From: an uncultured Eubacterium sp. | Lineage (GTDB): Bacteria > Bacillota > Clostridia > Peptostreptococcales > Anaerovoracaceae | Assembly (NCBI GenBank): GCA_946555345.1 | Contig: CAMNSS010000015.1 | Location: 23,709 to 87,708, forward strand | Length of the DNA: 64,000 bases | Reading direction: 5' to 3' | Shown here: positions 48,301 to 57,027 of the stretch, in pieces | Numbering within the stretch: the first letter of the stretch is position 1 | How the letters are laid out: every line of letters begins with the position of its first letter | Program-made: the position numbers and the translations under genes | The notes under the pieces: model-generated | What the model was told of the DNA's origin: nothing | Database searches by the model: none | Seen by the model: only the letters and a program-made list of their open reading frames with translations

Positions 48301-48454
48301 TCATCAAAATATCAATGCCGTCTTTTTCTATCTATTATATCAAAAGACTCCCTGCTTTTTCATAAAAATTCATGATTCAGGAAACGATATGCTGGGCATC
48401 TGTCTTAAAAAATAGGATACAATTTCCTATACCCCATCTAATCAAAAAAATTTA

Positions 48455-48483
48455 TTGATTATTTTAATGTTTTGATATATAAT
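48455..48483 (+). promoter_or_regulatory. Promoter of a small RNA
   Basis: TTGATT (48455-48460), 17-base spacer, TATAAT (48478-48483). Confidence 0.7.
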
Positions 48484-48489
48484 AAATAT

Positions 48490-48552
48490 ACTTATTTGAA
48501 GGATTGCTATATCCTTTTGCCCGCAGTGTATTGGTAGTGCCTGCGGGTTTTT
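48490..48552 (+). ncRNA. Candidate 63-base small RNA
   Basis: Starts about 7 bases after the -10 box, contains a GGAT/ATCC mini-hairpin and ends at CCCGCAG (48520-48526) / CTGCGGG (48541-48547) plus five T. It runs towards the 3' end of the CPCC gene on the other strand. Its first 26 bases and a TATTGGTAGTGC block recur in diverged form at 50096-50178. Might be an antisense or antitoxin-like RNA; no known family recognised. Confidence 0.55.
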
Positions 48553-48556
48553 CATT

Positions 48557-49018
48557 CTAAAAAAGACTTTTTCCCATCGCTTTATACCGTTTTATATAAT
48601 CATTCAGGCAAAGATCATTTGCACATCCCGCCCATTTGTCTGGTTCATCTTCCATGAGGCCATCATTGCACCATCCGCATACGGGACATATCCCAAAATC
48701 GCTTTCATCAGCAAATATATGCTTACCACAGACAGGGCATGGATGTGGAATCGGAGAATAATTTACGTCCAAATAATTGTAATCAGGGTTTATCGCAACC
48801 TGTTCTTCATACCACTTTTTATATTCATTTAAAGATTTTTCATTTTCACCTGTCCTCAAATCAGGATTTTCGTACTGACCATAATCATATTTCCAGCCAC
48901 AACTACTGCACTGCACATAATCGTCGTATTGATAATCCGCATTCTGTAGCTTGGAAAAATAAAATTTATCACAAACTGGACATGACATTGGAATATATTT
49001 CATATCTTTATTTAACAT
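48557..49018 (-). CDS. Double CPCC-type cysteine-rich protein
   Basis: 153 residues from ATG 49018. Two zinc-ribbon units: CPVCDKF...CSSCGWKYDYGQ and CPVCGKH...CPVCGWCNDGLMEDEPD, the second ending like the Cys-rich CPCC family, with NDLCLNDY. Such proteins sit near mobile or toxin-related genes and have no proven function. The start overlaps the end of the preceding gene by 11 bases, so translation is coupled. AT-rich like its neighbours. Confidence 0.75.
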   Translation of the reverse strand: MLNKDMKYIPMSCPVCDKFYFSKLQNADYQYDDYVQCSSCGWKYDYGQYENPDLRTGENEKSLNEYKKWYEEQVAINPDYNYLDVNYSPIPHPCPVCGKHIFADESDFGICPVCGWCNDGLMEDEPDKWAGCANDLCLNDYIKRYKAMGKSLF

Positions 49019-49388
49019 TCTTCCATTTCCTTTCTTGCGCTTTATAATAATCATATCCCCCTTTCGGGCTATAATAAGTCACTACAAATCCATCCTTCGT
49101 AATAATTGCAAATTCATTTGTCTTTTTATTGTATTTATATGTAGAATTGTTTTTATCTATAAAGCTCACGCAGTTTTTTCGATCAACTGTATTAGCAAAT
49201 TTAACAGCATGTGCTTCATACGCATCCTTATTATGACATCCCATTTGCGAGCCATGCCTATTGAAATGATCCTGTAAAGTGTTTTTATTAAATTCCTTTG
49301 CCCAACCAAACCCTGTATGTTCTGTAGGTTTATGTTGTCTCGAACCTCTTCCCGCACCATAGCGGTTGCTTGCCCCTTTTGTTGCCAT
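49008..49388 (-). CDS. Small nuclease-toxin-like protein (BECR-like domain)
   Basis: 126 residues. Starts MATKGASNRYGAGRGSRQHK, a sequence type familiar to me from Clostridia phages and integrative elements; then LQDHFNRHGSQMG and a C-terminal KTNEFAIITKDGFVVTYYSP, which resembles the RelE/barnase-like (BECR) RNase domains at the ends of polymorphic toxins. Its ATG overlaps the stop of the DUF4417 gene (TAATG), so the two are coupled. RNase activity is inferred from pattern only. Confidence 0.6.
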   Translation of the reverse strand: MATKGASNRYGAGRGSRQHKPTEHTGFGWAKEFNKNTLQDHFNRHGSQMGCHNKDAYEAHAVKFANTVDRKNCVSFIDKNNSTYKYNKKTNEFAIITKDGFVVTYYSPKGGYDYYKAQERKWKNVK

Positions 49389-50059
49389 TATTTCACCGCC
49401 TTCCATCTAGAACGAATCCAAGGCTCGTATTCAATAATGGGAACTCGTTTCTTAAAAACATCAAAATAACGTCCTGACAAGCTTCCATATATGATAATTG
49501 TTTTAGGATTCAGCCTATCAATCATTTGCTCCAAAAAGCAATACCACTCATATTTTTGCCATTTCCTTTTGATAAACCCATGAGTCCCAACGGCGATTAT
49601 TTCTTTTTGGGGAAACGCTGAATAAAACTCTGGCATCAAATCATCAATACCATCTCTAATATTAGGAATTAAAGGAATGCCATTATTAGCATAATAGTAC
49701 GAAAATGATAAATTATCATTCATCTGTTGCTTTTGTTTTATTATTGGCATATCGCTATGTATACTGAAATCAAAGCCTATAATCCCTGCTGACCTTTTAA
49801 AGAAATTGAGATATTTACCCGGGTTTTTCCGAATCCGTTCAAATGTAGAATCCGGAGAAAAAAAACAAATATAAGTTTTCGACAAATCTCCTCTGTAATT
49901 GATTGCTTTCTCGAAAGGCATAATGAATTCGGGAATGTTCTTCGCAACCATATCGTGTCGTATAATTGGATATTCCTCATTTTCAGTAAACTGTGCACCT
50001 TCTACCAAATAGGCACCAAATGCATCTGGTACTTTTCTCACCGATTCTTTGTTTTCCAT
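49388..50059 (-). CDS. DUF4417 family protein
   Basis: 223 residues. Contains FFSPDSTFERIRKNPGKYLN, GIIGFDFSIHSDMP, a YYANNGIPLIPNIRDG block and PKTIIIYGSLSG, the features of DUF4417, found in phages and integrative elements; function unknown. GGAAAGGAG stands 7 bases before the ATG. First gene of a three-gene coupled unit with the nuclease-like and CPCC proteins. Confidence 0.8.
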   Translation of the reverse strand: MENKESVRKVPDAFGAYLVEGAQFTENEEYPIIRHDMVAKNIPEFIMPFEKAINYRGDLSKTYICFFSPDSTFERIRKNPGKYLNFFKRSAGIIGFDFSIHSDMPIIKQKQQMNDNLSFSYYYANNGIPLIPNIRDGIDDLMPEFYSAFPQKEIIAVGTHGFIKRKWQKYEWYCFLEQMIDRLNPKTIIIYGSLSGRYFDVFKKRVPIIEYEPWIRSRWKAVK

Positions 50060-50095
50060 CGTAACGCTCCTTTCCAGAGGATACGATATTCTTGT

Positions 50096-50178
50096 TACTT
50101 ATTTGAAAAATTACTATATCCTCCTGAATGTTTCTAAAAAATAACTTACTATAAAAAAGAATGTTGGTAGCACTCCTT
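50096..50178 (+). repeat. Diverged second copy of the small RNA element
   Basis: TACTTATTTGAAAAATTACT plus ATATCCT (50096-50122) matches 48489-48515 at 24 of 27 positions; AATGTTGGTAGCACTCC (50161-50177) echoes the TATTGGTAGTGCC block there. No good -35 box or terminator is visible, so this copy may be decayed or a target. It lies between the DUF4417 and ImmA genes. Confidence 0.5.
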
Positions 50179-50184
50179 TAAACT

Positions 50185-50742
50185 TTAACATTTGATTACC
50201 TGAAGCTCTATAAGGGATTTCTCATAATCCTTTAAATCGCCAGAGTAATTTAACCAGTTTATGTATCGTTGAAAACAAAGGTACGCACACCGTTCTGATA
50301 TTCCAAAGGCATATGCTGTATCAATATAATCATGGCATTTGTAATGTTGAATTAATGGAGATGGCGCAAGCGCATATGCGGCATAATAATTCGCCATAAT
50401 ACGTGCAAGTTCACTTTCGCATCTATGCCCGAGATCTATATGCCCAATTTCATGCATTACTGTAAATCTTTGACGTTCAACGCAACAATCATCACGATAC
50501 CAAATCACAAATGTGCATAACTCAGTGTCATAATAACTTACACCATCCTCAGCATTATTTTTGAGCTTAACAAATTGCTCTGGCGTAGCCGCAGAATAAG
50601 GCTTTAAAACATATCCTTGTCGTTTCGCAATGTCAAATGGATCAATAGGTATGTTTAAAATATTCATTACCTTATACAGTGTAACAACTTTTCGTTCGAT
50701 CATGGTGTAAACTTTCCCCGGTGGCTTAATTATTTCTGTCAT
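50185..50742 (-). CDS. ImmA/IrrE-family metallopeptidase
   Basis: 185 residues. Zinc site HEIGHIDLGH with a later E in CESELARIMANYYAAYALAP; the C-terminal part is typical of Clostridia ImmA proteins. Such peptidases cleave the repressor encoded next to them, switching on a mobile element or stress response. The ATG overlaps the stop of the XRE gene (TAATG), giving coupled translation. Confidence 0.88.
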   Translation of the reverse strand: MTEIIKPPGKVYTMIERKVVTLYKVMNILNIPIDPFDIAKRQGYVLKPYSAATPEQFVKLKNNAEDGVSYYDTELCTFVIWYRDDCCVERQRFTVMHEIGHIDLGHRCESELARIMANYYAAYALAPSPLIQHYKCHDYIDTAYAFGISERCAYLCFQRYINWLNYSGDLKDYEKSLIELQVIKC

Positions 50743-51044
50743 TATTTTGTTAACACCCTTATCAATTCCATTTTTTCTTTATCAGTCATCGTTTTGGCGC
50801 TTCTTGCAACAAGCCTGTGGATTTCAGAGAAATCTTCTTTAGGTTCTGTACCTAAAATCAAATAATCTGTAGTCGTGTTTAAAGCCGTTGCCAAATTTGC
50901 GATAACTTCCATCTTCGGTGTGCGATTCTCACATATAATCCGCGACATTGTAGCTTCCGTAACGCCTGCCATTTTCGCAAGTTCTTTTTGCGTATACCCC
51001 ATCTGCGATAATAAATCAGTGATTCGCTTCCCAATGCTGTCCAT
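50742..51044 (-). CDS. XRE-family repressor, ImmR-like
   Basis: 100 residues. Helix-turn-helix MGYTQKELAKMAGVTEATMS, then SRIICENRTPKMEVIANLA. Paired with ImmA as in ICEBs1-type switches, so it is a probable substrate of the peptidase. AAAGGAGAGG stands 4 bases before the ATG. The AT-rich stretch upstream (51045-51262) has no gene I can support and presumably carries the promoter. Confidence 0.9.
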   Translation of the reverse strand: MDSIGKRITDLLSQMGYTQKELAKMAGVTEATMSRIICENRTPKMEVIANLATALNTTTDYLILGTEPKEDFSEIHRLVARSAKTMTDKEKMELIRVLTK

Positions 51045-51262
51045 TTTACCTCTCCTTTATTATAACACATTATTGACAAAATTATAATGCATTATGATAA
51101 TTTTGTCAATAATAGATTTTTACTTACGATGTATATATCATTAAAATCCACATATTCTCTTTTTCATATCTGCCACAAAAAATCTTTCTGCTGCTTTATC
51201 TGTACAAAGTTAACGGATATATCTTTGTGAATTAACCGGGAGATTGAACTTCTCAAAATGCA

Positions 51263-51296
51263 AAAAAGCCTGTAATCCTTACAATTACATGCTTTT
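51263..51296. terminator. Bidirectional hairpin at the island edge
   Basis: AAAAAGCCTGTAAT pairs with ATTACATGCTTTT, flanked by A and T tracts. It lies between the XRE promoter region and the ABC-class ATPase gene, near the point where base composition returns to normal. Confidence 0.6.
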
Positions 51297-51425
51297 CTAA
51301 CGAAATCGGTGAGATTCAGCTTTACATACCTTGACAAACAACCGCATTTTAGGTTTTTAATGTTTCAGACAGATCATCTACTATTACCGGGCAATCAGGA
51401 AAGCAAATTCTCTCCTCCCCGCTTC

Positions 51426-53129
51426 CTACAGTTGAAGGCTCCTATACCGGTTGAAGCAAGCGAAAATCTCCTGCCTTCTCGGCCTTGCCATCGCCGGGAT
51501 GGACGATTTGCTCTCACAGATTGCCGCAAGCCCGTCCGTTTCGATCGTTTTTTCCAGCTCATCCACTGCCTGCCGCAGCGTTTTCCTGCCATTCATAATG
51601 TTCCTGCACGCATATTTGACGCATTGTCCCAGCGCCGTCACCTGTTCTGCATCAGCAAGCTGTTCCACATACCGCAGCTCGATCTGTTCTCTGTCGATGA
51701 CCACCGCATCACGCCCCGCCGATTTTATTTTCACCCTGTCCCGGTTTGTGAAATTTTTTGGCGGCACAGGGTATCTCGCAAAACCTGGCTTTTCGGCAAG
51801 TTCCTCCGCACCTTTTACAGCTGGAAAATCCTCCGCCTCTTTTTTCGCATAAGCAGTTATATCCTTCGGAATGTACCGGTCCATCTGGATGATCTTGTCC
51901 GCCATATGAAAATAGGAACCGGAACTTCCCGCCACGATGACCGTCGATATCCCGTAATTTTCATACAGCTCGCGTATCCGGTCGATAAACGGCGTAATCG
52001 GCTCCATATCCCGGTGGATGACCCTCTGCATCAGCTCATCCCGGATCATGAAATTCGTGGCACTCGTGTCCTCGTCAATCAGCAAAAGCTTAGCCCCTGC
52101 TTCCATGCCCTCGATGACATTTGCAGCCTGGGAAGTGCTTCCACTGGCATCGGCAGTTGCAAAACGCACCGTATCCTTTCCGTTCGGCAGATCGTTTATG
52201 AACATGGAAATGTCCGTGCTTTTTATGCTCCTGCCATCCTCTGCCCTTATTTTGAGCGCAGTATCATCCGTAATAACAAATTCCCTGCCATCACCTTCTA
52301 TATGATCATAGACGCCCAGTTCCAATGCCTTGAGCAGCGTGGATTTTCCATGATATCCGCCGCCCACGATAAGGGTGATTCCCTTCGGTATGCCCATGCC
52401 TGATATCTCCCCGCGATTTGGAAGCTCGATCGTCACGCTCATTTCCGCAGGCGACCTGAACGGAATGCCGTTTTTCATCGGCTTGTCCGATATACCGGTT
52501 GCCCGCGGCAGTATGCTGCCGTCTGCCACAAAAGCGCACAAGCCAAGCTGCGGCAGCATTTCCCTGATATGCTTCCTGTCATCTGCAAGCTCCGCCGCTT
52601 TTTGGAGCTTTTCCGCATCTGCATTTTGATATAACAAGGCGTCCTCGACGCATTCCGGGATAAAATCAAACAGGATCTTCTCCGCTTCCCTGCCATTTAT
52701 CGTCCTCCCGTTCGCTGGCAGCCCCACTTCAAACCGCATGATGATGCTGCCGTTTTCCGGGTCGATCGTGCACGCCGTGCGTTCCAGTACCTCCTGTCCG
52801 CAATGGCTGACCGATATCAATCCGCTCTTTCCCGATCCTTTCGCCTGGAAGGCATGCTTTTCTGCGCACTTTCCAAATCTCCTCGTCAGTACGTCCTGGA
52901 GCGTGATCCTTCGGTGATCGCTGTGATAAAGCGCCTCTGGAAAGCCTGCGGCTTTTCCTTCAACGTGAACGCTCAGTTTAGATGGAGCAGCGAACGGATC
53001 TCCCTGTACATGATCGATAGACAGCAGGTATTTTCGAAAGCCGTATGCCCCTCTTATATCCTTATAAGCAGGGTATCCCCTGCGGTCGATCCTGCTAAGC
53101 ATTTTTCTCAATTCTTCTGAATGTTTCAT
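51426..53129 (-). CDS. ABC-class ATPase (PF09818-type)
   Basis: 567 residues. Central P-loop LIVGGGYHGKSTLLKALE, Walker B AKLLLIDEDTSATNFM and the family motif IPKGITLIVGGGYHGKST region; no membrane segments. Members are soluble ABC-class ATPases of unknown function found across Firmicutes. ATG 53129 follows GAGG by 8 bases; a GTG at 53138 lies within the site itself. Stands alone with no partner. Confidence 0.9.
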   Translation of the reverse strand: MKHSEELRKMLSRIDRRGYPAYKDIRGAYGFRKYLLSIDHVQGDPFAAPSKLSVHVEGKAAGFPEALYHSDHRRITLQDVLTRRFGKCAEKHAFQAKGSGKSGLISVSHCGQEVLERTACTIDPENGSIIMRFEVGLPANGRTINGREAEKILFDFIPECVEDALLYQNADAEKLQKAAELADDRKHIREMLPQLGLCAFVADGSILPRATGISDKPMKNGIPFRSPAEMSVTIELPNRGEISGMGIPKGITLIVGGGYHGKSTLLKALELGVYDHIEGDGREFVITDDTALKIRAEDGRSIKSTDISMFINDLPNGKDTVRFATADASGSTSQAANVIEGMEAGAKLLLIDEDTSATNFMIRDELMQRVIHRDMEPITPFIDRIRELYENYGISTVIVAGSSGSYFHMADKIIQMDRYIPKDITAYAKKEAEDFPAVKGAEELAEKPGFARYPVPPKNFTNRDRVKIKSAGRDAVVIDREQIELRYVEQLADAEQVTALGQCVKYACRNIMNGRKTLRQAVDELEKTIETDGLAAICESKSSIPAMARPRRQEIFACFNRYRSLQL

Positions 53130-53429
53130 GTCCCGCACCTCTTTTCAAAATAAAATTCAATATAGCGCCTTTTTTATGTAAAAAGGCTTTGGTTTATTCA
53201 TTATATCATTATTGAAGCACAAAGCAAAATTACTTTATTCGGGAGTCTGGCACATCGGAACCCAAAAATTCAGAATCATTTTATATTACACAATCCTGCG
53301 CCAACGCCCAAGAAAAGAATATTGCAAAGACAATCCAGGAGTAATTTAGCCTATCGTGATGCTTCCGTTAAAGGGCTGTTCCGCATTTACCACAGGCAGC
53401 AATAGGCACAGTCCTGCAAGGCTCCCGTT

Positions 53430-53573
53430 TTAAACGTTGTATATCCTTCGCAGTAGCAGCTTATCAAGAATCCCGTTTTCAAAAAGTTCCACAGCTTTTT
53501 TCGTGCTGATTCGTTCTTCTTCCCGGGCAAGGCCAGCAGAACTTGCCAACCCTAATTTATTTTCAATCGCCAT
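53430..53573 (-). pseudogene. N-terminal fragment of a Fic-family protein
   Basis: 47 codons: MAIENKLGLASSAGLAREEE, then RISTKKAVELFENGILDKLL, then a stop. This is the start of class Fic/cell filamentation proteins (IENKLGITxSAELAREEERISKKKA). The catalytic HPFREGNGR domain is absent downstream, so the gene is truncated. The rest of 53130-53429 and 53574-53633 shows no gene I can support. Confidence 0.6.
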
Positions 53574-53633
53574 GCTGCGCCTCATGCTTCTCGCCAAATA
53601 TGTAATATATTGATCTTTTTGCCAATACCTGCG

Positions 53634-54299
53634 TCATTCCAGTACCGGCACGATCCTGATTTCCATAAGCTCCCCCACAACATAGTATGGATAAATGCCG
53701 ATCCCGTCTTCACGATACGCCATCCCAGGGATACGGCCTGCGGTTTCTTTATCAGTCGTAAAACTATCCTCAACCGCCGTAAGCATTTTTTCGCTTACCG
53801 TTTTTACCTCTTCCGCAGGTTTTCCGGGGAACATCGTCCGAAGCGTATAAAAGATCAAGTCCTTGTAGATATCATATGTCGCAGGGCTATAGCTATGATC
53901 ATCATAACAGAGGCTTATCTGGCAGATTTCCGAAACAGCGCTGTCTGCATAGACCATGATTTGTGGAAATACCCGCGAATCAGGTTCTTCCGAATAAGCA
54001 TAACACGATGCTTGCATCATCCACTGGTCCGCCTCGCTAAGATATCCGTCTCCGTTCTCTGCCGCATAGAAACTATTGAAGCTTTTTATGAAATCCTCCA
54101 GCGATATGCTGAAAGCAATTTCTCCTTGAGCCGTGTTTACCGCCTCCACCTGGAGCTTGACAGGCTCGCGCCCTGCTGGTGAAGGTGCTTGATCGCTTGC
54201 GTTGCTACACCCCAGCAGCATTATCGATACTGCCGTGCATACGATCATGCAAATAACAGTGGCAATGCGTAATATGTTCCGATTTCTTCTGATGCTCAT
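53634..54299 (-). CDS. Hypothetical lipoprotein
   Basis: 221 residues. A basic start and hydrophobic stretch end in the lipobox IMLLGC, predicting a lipid anchor outside the membrane. The mature part is acidic with Tyr-rich segments and no motif I recognise. No clear ribosome binding site (GGAAATG region). It lies between decayed genes (Fic and DUF3990 remnants) and may be a recent arrival. Confidence 0.65.
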   Translation of the reverse strand: MSIRRNRNILRIATVICMIVCTAVSIMLLGCSNASDQAPSPAGREPVKLQVEAVNTAQGEIAFSISLEDFIKSFNSFYAAENGDGYLSEADQWMMQASCYAYSEEPDSRVFPQIMVYADSAVSEICQISLCYDDHSYSPATYDIYKDLIFYTLRTMFPGKPAEEVKTVSEKMLTAVEDSFTTDKETAGRIPGMAYREDGIGIYPYYVVGELMEIRIVPVLE

Positions 54300-54304
54300 T
54301 TCCT

Positions 54305-54483
54305 TTATCTTCCCTTGTCAACAGCTTCCAGCAGATCTTCCACACGGCGGGCCAGCACATTGGCGAGGGATAATGCCCTGTGCAATAAAAACCCTTTTCA
54401 TAATCATTATATGCTTTCCCCTTACCGAAAACGGGGTGTTCAATAATGCTGGCCGAACCGTGATATAATATCAACCTGCTCAT
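54305..54483 (-). pseudogene. DUF3990 fragment fused to another gene's tail
   Basis: From ATG 54483 it reads MSRLILYHGSASIIEHPVFG and KGKAYNDYEKGFYCT, the start of DUF3990 proteins (ADP-ribosyltransferase-like). Then the match is lost; in the next frame a protein-like tail LANVLARRVEDLLEAVDKGR ends at TAA 54305. An internal deletion with frameshift is the simplest explanation. Confidence 0.55.
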
Positions 54484-54787
54484 TTTCGCCGTCCCTATGC
54501 CGCTATGGAAGAGTTTTTTTACATCTTATCCCTGTAAAAATGGTTTGTCAAGAAAGCGGGCTAAAAAATTGAAATAGCAAGCAGTTATTGACCGACATAG
54601 GCCGAAGCGGCGCCATCATTGAATGGCAGGCTCTGATTTCCGGCCGGGAAAATGCAAGAGAAATACCCAAAGGCGATAATCGTTCCAGCGACAATCGGAG
54701 AAATCATGCTGCTTTGCGTAAAGCGGCTAAATGCCCTAGGGAAGCTGTCTCTGCTCTATAAATCGCACATCCTGCCCGACATAGTAA
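54484..54787. other. Intergenic stretch with gene debris
   Basis: About 300 bases with open frames in two plus-strand frames but no ribosome binding site and no motif I recognise. It ends at the promoter of the alanine dehydrogenase-like gene. Confidence 0.4.
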
Positions 54788-54816
54788 TTGTGCTTTTCAT
54801 CGCCGTGATATATAAT
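54788..54816 (+). promoter_or_regulatory. Promoter of the alanine dehydrogenase-like gene
   Basis: TTGTGC (54788-54793), 17-base spacer, TATAAT (54811-54816), giving a leader of about 44 bases. Confidence 0.65.
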
Positions 54817-54866
54817 AAAAACAAGTTATCCTATGCATAGCAATATCATAAAAAAGGAGTTTTACC

Positions 54867-56039
54867 ATGAAATTCGGAGTTTTAAAGGATATAAAGGACG
54901 GGGAATCCAGGGTTGTCGCCACCCCTGCCGAAGTCAGTGAATTAAAAAAGGACGGCCACGAGATATATGTAGCATCCCATGCCGGATACGATGCGGGCTT
55001 TGATGATGCGGATTATGCAAAGGCCGGTGCGGCCATCACAAAAACGAATGAAGAGATTTGGAAAACGTGTGATTTTGTCGCCAAGGTAAAGGAAATTGAA
55101 CCTTGCGAATACGACTTGATGCGAGAAGGACAGATCATCTATTGCTGTATCCACCCTGCCGCCCACCGGGAAGAAGTAGACGCGCTGTTAGAAAAAAAGG
55201 TGATCGCTATCACGGCTGAGGATTCCCACCGCTTCGGCTCTCCGAACTGTGAAGCGGCGGGAAAGGCCGGCGCGTTTATGGGGCTGTGGTCGATGATGAC
55301 GATGAACCAAGGGTGCGGCAAATTTGCCAGCGGCCTTGCCGGTGCGCCGGGCGTCAGAGCGATTGTCTGCGGCTGCGGTATCGTGGGAAAAGCCGCGATC
55401 GAGGTGCTTTGCAACATGGGTGCGGACGTGACCGTCGCTGATATCGATATCGGCGCTTTGCGTGCCATCAGCGAACACTACCATGGAAAAGTAAACACCA
55501 TGATTTCCAATCGCTTTAACGTAACCAAAATGCTGCCCGATACCGATATGCTGGTGAACTGCGTGCGATGGCCAAAGGACGCATCCGAGCCGATGGTAAG
55601 CCGTGAAATGGTCGCTTCCATGAGGCGCGGCTCTGTGATCGTCGATATCAGCAACGATTACGGCTGCATCGAAACCTTCCATGAAACGACCCATGAACAT
55701 CCGATTTACACGGAAGAAGGCGTCATTCACTACTGCGTCAACAATATCCCCAGCGCAATCGCCGGTTCGACGTCAGTCGCTTATGCCGCCGCAGTCCTGC
55801 CGCACTTCAAGGCCATCATGAACAAGGGACTGGAAACAGCCTGCGCAGAAAACGGATTCCTCCGCAGAAGCCTAACGGCATACAAAGGCTACCTCACCCA
55901 TGAGGAAACCAGCGGCATTCAAAACCGCCCATGGGTGCAGCCGGAAGTAATCCTTAGCATTCAGGACAGGAAGCTCGACCCAGCGCCGAAGACGACGGTG
56001 ACCCGCTCGGAAAACTATTATGAAGAATTTACGAAATGA
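54867..56039 (+). CDS. Alanine dehydrogenase / transhydrogenase-fold oxidoreductase
   Basis: 390 residues. N-terminal AlaDH/PNT domain (VLKDIKDGESRVVATPAEV, CCIHPAAHREEV) and a Rossmann domain with IVCGCGIVGKAAIEVL and AYAAAVLPHFK. NAD-dependent amino-acid dehydrogenase; true substrate uncertain because residues around the alanine site vary and the protein resembles a distinct branch. AAGGAG lies 8 bases before the ATG. Nearby saccharopine dehydrogenase-like and RidA genes fit amino-acid catabolism. Confidence 0.85.
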   Translation: MKFGVLKDIKDGESRVVATPAEVSELKKDGHEIYVASHAGYDAGFDDADYAKAGAAITKTNEEIWKTCDFVAKVKEIEPCEYDLMREGQIIYCCIHPAAHREEVDALLEKKVIAITAEDSHRFGSPNCEAAGKAGAFMGLWSMMTMNQGCGKFASGLAGAPGVRAIVCGCGIVGKAAIEVLCNMGADVTVADIDIGALRAISEHYHGKVNTMISNRFNVTKMLPDTDMLVNCVRWPKDASEPMVSREMVASMRRGSVIVDISNDYGCIETFHETTHEHPIYTEEGVIHYCVNNIPSAIAGSTSVAYAAAVLPHFKAIMNKGLETACAENGFLRRSLTAYKGYLTHEETSGIQNRPWVQPEVILSIQDRKLDPAPKTTVTRSENYYEEFTK

Positions 56040-56294
56040 AGCCAAAAGAAAAACCCAAGGGCAATCCAACGGCTTGGTCATAATATCCCCCGGGATACCA
56101 TCCAGAATCAGCCACAGACATACGGCGGATAGCAGACCGACCATAACCCCGTATCTTAGATCACCATGAATAACGAATTTGCTTGAAACAAGAGCAGCAG
56201 AAACGCCATGAATGACAAAGTATGCTTAAAGCAATGTTTCCAACAATATCAATGGCAGCAAACCAAAACATTTATAAAAAATTTCTGAATAACG
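56040..56294. other. Intergenic stretch with a possible membrane-protein fragment
   Basis: On the minus strand a frame near 56070-56210 reads FVIHGDLRYGVMVGLLSAVC and LWLILDGIPGD, hydrophobic and protein-like, but with no start, no binding site and stops upstream. Probably debris. Confidence 0.3.
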
Positions 56295-56327
56295 AAAAGG
56301 GAATCAGATTTGCTCCGATTCCCTTTT
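56295..56327. terminator. Bidirectional terminator
   Basis: AAAAGGGAATC and GATTCCCTTTT with an 11-base loop, T-rich on both sides. Lies between the alanine dehydrogenase-like gene and the coiled-coil gene that faces it. Confidence 0.8.
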
Positions 56328-56396
56328 ATCTTTTCAAATATGACAGACTTGAAGTCCGCTAACTTTGTAAGAAAAAAGCAAGCAGCTTTTCCAACA

Positions 56397-56762
56397 TCAA
56401 GCGATACCGTTAATTTGTTCCTTTAACTTCCTTACCTCGTTTTCAAAGTGGTTTACCCGGATAAGCAGCATTTCTTTTTCTTAGTTGACCGCTAAGGATT
56501 CGTCAAGCTTGCAATCCAAGATTGCATGACCTTCGGCTACGACGCTGATATTTCTGGCAATTTTAGTTTCTAATGTGAGATTGATTGACCGAACATCATG
56601 CTTAAGCGTCTTTACTTCCTCCTTGGTTTCATTCTTAACTATTTCGGCTTCTGACTTAAGCGCCTTCACTTCATTTTCAAGAGTATCAAATCGGCCTTCA
56701 AAAGCATCAAACCGATTCCCCATCGCCTCAATGGCATTCAGTATTAATTGTGTGTCATTCAT
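56397..56762 (-). pseudogene. Small coiled-coil protein interrupted by a stop codon
   Basis: ATG 56762 has GGAGGGG 5 bases upstream. 93 residues with heptad-like Leu/Val spacing (GRFDTLENEVKALKSEAE, KTLKHDVRSINLTLETK, RNISVVAEGH) end at TAA 56481. The same frame stays open for 28 more codons with matching coiled-coil sequence (EKEMLLIRVNHFENEVRKLK) to TGA 56397. Clostridia relatives I recall carry both parts, so TAA 56481 looks like a nonsense mutation. The 93-residue product could still be made. Confidence 0.65.
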
Positions 56763-57027
56763 GCTACCCCTCCTCTTCCATCTTCACGATGATACGAATT
56801 TGATATATTCGTTTTTCGATGTCCCCCGCCCTGCCCGCTACTATGTCAATCACCAGGAACAGGACTTTGGAAAGGACAACGCTTAACCTATCGTTTACTC
56901 TATAGTAATTTTAGGGAGCTATTTCTCACATTCAAATTTAACAAAAGGTTTATCAATCATCGATGCGATTTGAAGCCCCAAGGATCATCACGCCTCAGGC
57001 CAGCAAAAGCTCCCGCACCCGCGCGAA

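Noticed and set aside
53335..53405. Short plus-strand protein-like stretch (NLAYRDASVKGLFRIYHRQQ)
   Set aside because: The opposite strand also looks weakly coding, there is no start or binding site, and I cannot tell which, if either, is a gene remnant.
55872..56144. 90-residue minus-strand frame with a hydrophobic start
   Set aside because: Mostly antisense to the alanine dehydrogenase-like gene; only the part beyond 56040 looks protein-like, with no start or binding site.
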